Below, piece after piece: positions 58,374 through 64,000 of a stretch of DNA of 64,000 nt; within the stretch, counting starts at the first letter, position 1, and every line of letters begins with the position of its first letter. The position numbers and the translations under genes were made by a program. The notes beneath the pieces were generated by a model. The model saw only the letters and a program-made list of their open reading frames with translations. It was not told the DNA's origin and did no database searches. Origin of the DNA: Symsagittifera roscoffensis (taxonomy: Eukaryota; Xenacoelomorpha; Acoela; Convolutidae); the NCBI RefSeq assembly GCF_963678635.1, contig NC_087066.1:22725996-22789995 (forward strand), in the 5' to 3' direction.

Positions 58374-59180
58374 TGTGAAGCGATCGTAATTAACTGCGGG
58401 AAGGAGATGGAGTTGCCACAACAGATCAATAGACAAAGAGCGTCGGCACCTAGCACATGAAAGGCGAATGGAAAGGACTCAAAGAGGACAACCAGAGATA
58501 TTTTCAGACTAGAAGCAAGAAAAGTTTATTTGCACTAGAGTGTGATCCCAGGTTGAGAATCTGGGCAAACAAATCTTTTTTAAAACTCAAATTTAGTTCT
58601 ATATTATGATATATCTATCCACGTGCAAAGATGGGCAGTACAATCACCTGTAAATTTGTACAAAGTTCGTTGTATGGGGTTTCTTTTAACTGTTGAGGAT
58701 CTTTCTAATTTTTGTAAGAAGCAGACTTCTGTAGATGACCACTGGTACTTTATCTCAATTTCATGATTATGAAGGCTCACTAACAGCGACGGCACACGCC
58801 ATGAAGACATCGTTCTTGAGTCCGAGGAGTGTGTGCCAGCAGGTATATCAAAAAATTGTTTCTGATACGAAAACAAATTTTCAAAAATTCGAACTGGGCA
58901 CGATATGTTCATGTTTCTTGCGATAACTGAAACAAAAGAGTCAAAAATCAAAGCAGCCGAAATAAAAATTGCGGGAAAGTCGACAGAAAATCAGACGAGA
59001 CTCAACTTGCTATTCGCAGTTTGCCCGATAATATCAAACTTGAGTAGGTTTGTCTTGTTCCTGAGAGAGCACAGGGATTGGATACGTGAGTGCTACGCTT
59101 GCATCAACAGGAACCTTAACTGTGAAGGTGGTCCATTCAATTAAGCTGATGGTCCGAGAACTTACTAGAGAAACTGAATA
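58374..59180. repeat. Array unit B7 (truncated)
   Basis: The first ~806 bp of a B unit, cut at ACTTACTAGAGAAACTGAATA where module C3 begins. Confidence 0.8.
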
Positions 59181-61462
59181 GTTCCTCTATACTTAAAACA
59201 TAACCAAAAACAACTGAGGTTAGGTTTGGGGTGATTTCTTAGTGTTTCACAAAATTTTTTGTTCGTTAGGAGAAATTTAATGTATAATACACAGCAATCT
59301 AACCTACAAAAAATTTTAGAAAAAAATTTAGCTACAAAAAGGCCCTAGCAATTGGGTGCGGTAAGTGCAGACGCTGGATATGGCCGTACCAGCGTTTTTT
59401 TAAAATGCATATGTATAAGCAAACTATATCAATGAAGTCACGTATCAGCGTTTAAACATCTTCATAATGTTAAGTTAGGTTAGCCGTCTTTTCTCTCACT
59501 GCCGCTTATCGAGGTGCCAGAAAATGGAATTTTGCGCAGCGATCGGCACTCCCGGATATAAAGTCTAGAGCTCGTCAGGAGCGAAACTTTTTTTAGTTCT
59601 CATGTAATATATCGATTCCCTTTAGCCTTTGTGTTTGTTTTCATTTTAGCTTTTGTGAATTGCTGCATCGTCCAAGTGGCTGTGGGAGCAGCGCCACCAC
59701 GGCACCGAAAAAACAGTGGGCAGAATCTACTCTGAACTACGTTGAAAAATCTTTGCCGATATTTAATGTTCTTTGGCGTTTCGTGATATTTGTGTGTCTT
59801 TCAGCAGATTTCGCAATGGTTTCGCAATGGGGTGGTAAAACTTCACGTCGAAAAAAGCGATGCTGAACCGTGAAACCCGAATTCCGTTTGCCTTAATATC
59901 AAAACGTGCCTCGTCCTCAGAGGTAGTTGAGTTGATCACAAAGCTTTTGCCTTGCAGTGTTTGACGTTTCGGCATACCTCGTTCATGAGATTGGCGAATG
60001 TGTCTCTACGTTCCTGGTGTTGCATGTGTGTAACTGCCTTTTGCACAGTGTGAGGCATGATTCGGGTTAAAATTTGCACCTCATGTACATGTTAGTGAGG
60101 TTTTGGTTGGTTACCATCCGTATCTTAAGTGAATACTATCTCAGAATTCTGATCCAATTGAGTTGAAGTTAAATCCGCTGATTGACAAATCCTTGAGCCA
60201 GTTAGAGGCATTTTCAGAGGCGAGGTCGATTTCGTTTTTAACAGTTTTATTTATGCAGTTTCTAATGTTTTTGTTTTCTTTCGATCTATCAGTTTTTAAT
60301 TTTTTGGTTTTCGTACAAGTTTTTTTTTGCTGTGTTATTGTTGTAACAGGACTTTGAGATTCAAGTAAGAGTGATGATCCCTGAGAACATTTTAGCTGGT
60401 TTTTATGGTCGGTTATCAGACTGATGTTATGGGTCCAATTTTTAGGGCTAAGGAAGATATCTCACTAAACTTGTGGTTTAGCATTGTTTTACCGACTAGG
60501 TTAGGTATTAGTTATACTTTGATAGTCTTTTTAAGTAATTCTAAGTTTTCAAAGTATCAGGCATTGTCTTTTCTTGAATGCTTTTTTATAATAGGCAAAA
60601 ACGTTTCGGGGGAGATTAGAGAGACTTTGGTTAATTATTCAAAGTTTTGATTTGCTCATTCTATTGCAACACGAAGAAATTTTTAAATTCGGATTCTGTT
60701 CCATTATCCTTCAACAGAACCAAGCACTCGGGCGCCTGTAAATTTAGCGATTCCTTTTTTTTTGAAGATTTTCTTGGCTTCACTTTTTTTCATCTTTGAT
60801 TATGTGCTGGCATTTGGATGCTTTAACTTTGTATCTCATGATTTAACCTTGTGATACAAGTTTACAAAGATGACTAGTATATTGCTTTTTTTACCGATTG
60901 GAACGTCTGCGTACCATTTCTGGGTTACGTTGTCTGCTGGTAAATGTTTTTTGAGCTGTATTATGGCTGGACCGTACGTGGCCATTGCTAGAGGATCCCC
61001 TTGGGACGTCACTTTTTGAAGGTTAATTTTTTTTGTTAAAAAACAAGTTGGATGGACTAGAGTACGAGTTCTTAATCGCATTTTAAAGGGTTGGGCAGGT
61101 ATTTTTGATGTTTTTTAATAACAGTTTTCGATTTAGTGAGTTGGAAGATTTTCGGCATCTATCAGTGAAACCACAGCGGCGATGATTTTGCTGAATTGAT
61201 GTCTTAGCGTGCGGACCACCGCATATTTAATGCCACATATTTCTTCTAGACAACAATAGTAGTTTGAATCTAGCGACATGAGTTCGGTTTCAGGAATTTG
61301 GTTAAACCTCGTCCTATTATTCTACGCATAATTTTTCCTATGCCTGGGTTCTTATCTAAGGGTATTAATCTACATGCGTTATATGGTTCCGTTAGTTCAG
61401 GATTAAGATTTTTGTCTCCAATGCTTTACCTGGAAAATAAAACTGTTGCAGCCCCAGGAAAA
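59181..61462 (-). mobile_element. Array module C3 with RT remnant
   Basis: The most diverged C copy, and shorter at its left end than C1 and C2. At the right it ends at CCCCAGGAAAAG, where inverted B-like sequence starts. Confidence 0.75.
59690..61400 (-). pseudogene. Non-LTR-like reverse transcriptase remnant (C3), with nuclease-like C-terminal block
   Basis: The clearest copy: CRLIPLDKNPGIGKIMRRI near 61,320-61,390; VTSQGDPLAMATYGPAI and TQKWYAD near 60,890-61,015; GARVLGSVEG near 60,720; and HMQHQERRDTFANLMNEVC near 59,970-60,030. EDEARFDIKANG and IAFFDVKF follow near 59,790-59,930. The D...D-x-K spacing of the last two could reflect a PD-(D/E)XK-type nuclease fold, as used by some non-LTR retrotransposons; that is inference. 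Frameshifts and stops throughout. Confidence 0.7.
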
Positions 61463-62800
61463 GTAACAGTCGCTTACTTAAGTCACATATGAGGTTAAAG
61501 AAAAATTGGCCTTATAACCATTGGCTCAAGAGTCAGGGACAATATTTTTGTGTTTTTCTACCTCGAACGGTCGGAGCCTATTCGGTTCACTAGCGACATG
61601 AGACTAAAACCCTCGTTACAGCTTAAAGGCCACTACCAAAACACCCCCCACTCTAGAAAAAAAGAACTTACCAATACTTAGGTCTCAAAATACCCAACAT
61701 ACGCGAAGGCCTTTAAAAACAGGGTCGATACATTCCGTTTTAGTTGTTTTTATTATACAGTGGAACTTTGATCCATTTCAGATGGATCAACCTAAAACTC
61801 TCCCTGCCTCAACATAACAATTATGAAACACACTCAAGAATACTAAATTGGGTACTCACATACCAGCACACTCGAGAATTGGAGTAACTAAATTAACTAG
61901 CGACTCTAGCATAAATGGAAATAAAAATAACTTGAGAAGTTTTGAATCAATGAGGTTTAACTTAGGAGAATGAGTTTTAACTTGAGAATCGAATTTTGGG
62001 GTTGGACCTTTGGAAGACTTCGGCTGTCCACCTTTCCACCGAAGGTTCAATCTGGTCCATTTCTATTTGGTATCTCTTCGGTCGCAATCGTTCTGCCTTC
62101 TATTTCAAGATAGGACAGCTCTACTCTAGTATGATATTATGTCTGGAAATTGCGAATAGCAATTTCCCGCTGTTTTTCGATCACCTTCCCGCGATTGTAA
62201 TTCGGTTGTTTTGAACTTATTTTCTGAGATTTTCAGTTGTCGCGAGAAAGCTGAGCATGACCCGCCCAATTCAAATTGTTGAAAAATTCCATTTCACCCC
62301 AAATTCATGTTTCTCGCGTTGTTCAAGGTCAAACTTCCAAATACGACCGACTGGCACAAAAGATAGCGTGGAAAAACATTAATTTATTCTGACGAAATTT
62401 GATATGGCTTTTTTACATCATTTGCTTTTTAATTGTTCAAGTTTGTTTTAGCAATGTATATAGAACATTTTCGTAGATTGATTTTTGCTGTTTTTTTACA
62501 ACATCCGGTTTATATGCACTTTTTGAGTTTAATTGGAATTCATCTGCTGAAAGTGACGTAAATAGCATTCTCCAAATACGAACGTGGAAATGGCGCAAAA
62601 AAAAACGTGAACGTTTTCTAGTTTCGAAAGTGGATTTTGAGTTTTAGATTTCCAGGTTTCTCAAGTTGGGTTGATGTTAGCAGAAAAGCGCCCGTCGTAA
62701 ATCGTTCTAGAATTTCAAAGAGCTTAAAGGGCGTCTATTTTAATCTTTGAACTTGGAAAGTTGAGATTTTTTCAACAAAGTCAGTGTAACATTCGTCTAC
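61463..62800. repeat. Inverted, divergent homologue of the B unit, copy 1
   Basis: The reverse complement matches the middle of B units: the AGGGGGTGGAAG block, the GGCCTTTAAGCTGTAAC block, and the GCGATAACTGAAA to GCTATTCGCA block. It repeats at 62,801-63,690 with a period of about 1,315 bp. It shows no conserved reading frame with the B units. Confidence 0.65.
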
Positions 62801-64000
62801 TGCAGTCACACATGAGGCTTAAGAAAAATAGGCCCTATAACCATTGGCTCAAGAGTCAGGGACACTATCTCTTGTGTTTTTGTACCTCAAATCAGCCGGA
62901 GCCAATTCGGTTCGCTTGTGACATGAGACTACGACCCGTTACAGCTTAAAGGCTACTACTAAAATATCCCCCCACTCTAGAATTAGAAACGTCCCCATAC
63001 TTAGGTCTCTAGATACCCAAAATACATGAACGCCGTTAAAAACCGGGTTGGAACAATCCGTTAAGTTACTTTTTATCAGACAGTGGAACTTTGATCCATT
63101 TCAGATGGATCAACCTAAAACTCGCCTTACCTCAACATAACAATTATAAAACACACTCTAGAAGTTTAAATTAGTACTCACATTGTAGCACGCTCAAGAA
63201 CCAGGAAGTAAATAAGTCGGTGAGCAACTCAAGAATCAATAAAGTAACTAAAATGAGTTTAATGTTAGTCAGTTTTAATAACAAGAACAAGTTTTTACTC
63301 TAGACTGTAAGTTCTCGTGAACCATTGGGACACTCTAGCTGTCCACTTTTCCACCGAAGGTTCACTCTAGTCCAGTTTAGAATAATACTCCAATCACAAC
63401 AATCCAGTTCGTGGGAATGCGCTGGTCTCTGTTTTAGATGGGACAGCTCTACTCTCGATTATTATTGCTACTGAAATTGCGAATAGCAATTTCCCACTGA
63501 TTTTTCTAGCAACTTTCCCGCGATTGTCACTCGATCGTTCTGACTTCTCTTTTCTGATTTTCAGTTATCGCGAGAAAATCGTGCATGACAGGTTCCATTC
63601 GAAATTTTGAAAAATTAAACTTCACTCCAAAATTAAGTGCTTTTTGCCTCTCTCAAGGTCAAACTTCCAAATATGACCGACTGGCACATACTCCCCGGAC
63701 TCGAGATCGATGTCCTCATCGCGTGCTGTCTTCTGCCAGTAAGTCCCAGAAAACCGAGTGTTACTCAAGATACAGTGCCAGTGGTCATTTACAGAAGTTT
63801 GCAGCAGACTTAAGCTTATCTACACCCCAAAATTCACAGCCATGTAAAATTTTCACACTATCGCTAAACAGCAATCAAAATCTGCACACACCTGCACCCT
63901 TGAATTCTCGCTTTTCAAGCCAATTTAAAATTTCTTTTGTCCCATTCAATTAGGAAATTGTCATGCAGCATTTTCGTTTATATAATAGATATAGCATATT
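62801..64000. repeat. Inverted, divergent homologue of the B unit, copy 2 (cut by window edge)
   Basis: Parallel to 61,487-62,365 in the same orientation, then continues into sequence whose reverse complement matches the B region around 43,440-43,560 (TGACCACTGG, CGAGTCCGGGGAGT, TGTGCCAG). The plus-strand frame at 63,585-63,953 is open for 122 codons but is antisense to the B pattern and probably fortuitous. Confidence 0.65.

Noticed and set aside
43316-58951. A conserved protein on either strand of the B units (for example 47,567-47,914 minus or 43,616-43,855 plus)
   Set aside because: Frames are open on both strands at once and are not preserved in the divergent inverted homologues, so DNA-level repetition explains the similarity.
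42622-61462. CRISPR-like or simple satellite array
   Set aside because: Units are 1.6 kb with interspersed RT modules; there is no short-repeat/unique-spacer pattern.
63585-63953. 122-codon plus-strand frame as a gene
   Set aside because: It lies in the inverted B-like repeat, shows no known domain, and has no equivalent in the sister copy.

Overview
This window looks like repeat-dense, AT-rich animal DNA. I find no rRNA or tRNA gene, no bacterial-style operon and no intact host gene. Almost every recognisable coding segment belongs to a retroelement: a canonical Penelope-like element (reverse transcriptase followed by a GIY-YIG endonuclease), a Ty3/Gypsy LTR element, a non-LTR-like RT family with TSQGDPLAM and WYAD motifs, and an unfamiliar two-ORF element whose two proteins both carry SGNH-hydrolase signatures. 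This mixture suggests an invertebrate metazoan. The Gag protein looks most like those I associate with nematode Gypsy elements, but that assignment is weak.

Layout. 1-7,053 (minus strand): head-to-tail array of the SGNH two-ORF element, with one 4.7 kb unit (ORF A 6,366-4,507, ORF B 4,514-2,293), one 1.56 kb unit carrying an in-frame 3,186-bp internal deletion, and the start of a third unit cut by the window edge. 6,771-15,074 (minus): three tandem Penelope-like copies; the last two are almost identical, with a period of 2,843 bp. The same ~282-bp spacer separates the SGNH units and the Penelope units, so the two arrays are physically and structurally joined. 15,075-19,838: an older, broken Penelope copy mixed with two short dispersed repeat families. 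19,839-26,950: mostly unidentifiable sequence with one Gypsy integrase fragment. 26,955-38,915 (plus): a divergent second copy of the SGNH element, split between ORF A and ORF B by a decayed Ty3/Gypsy element (about 29,342-36,826). 38,916-42,620: decayed downstream sequence of unknown identity. 42,622-61,462: a higher-order tandem array of a 1.63-kb unit (seven copies), a ~460-bp module (two copies) and a 2.3-kb module (three copies) that carries a dead RT on the minus strand. 61,463-64,000: two divergent homologues of the 1.63-kb unit in inverted orientation.

How the parts relate. The strongest candidate for something undescribed is the left 15 kb. The Penelope RT has a C4HC3 PHD-type zinc finger inserted between RT motif B and the YVDD motif C, in all four copies including the old one. 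Its spacer, which could act as a pseudo-LTR, is shared with the neighbouring SGNH units, as if those units were passengers or partners of the Penelope machinery. A repeated theme is a full-length unit lying head-to-tail with an internally deleted one; it is seen in the SGNH array and again in the Gypsy leader/gag region. Nearly all coding sequences carry stops or frameshifts, so most are pseudogenes. All family assignments come from motif reading only.
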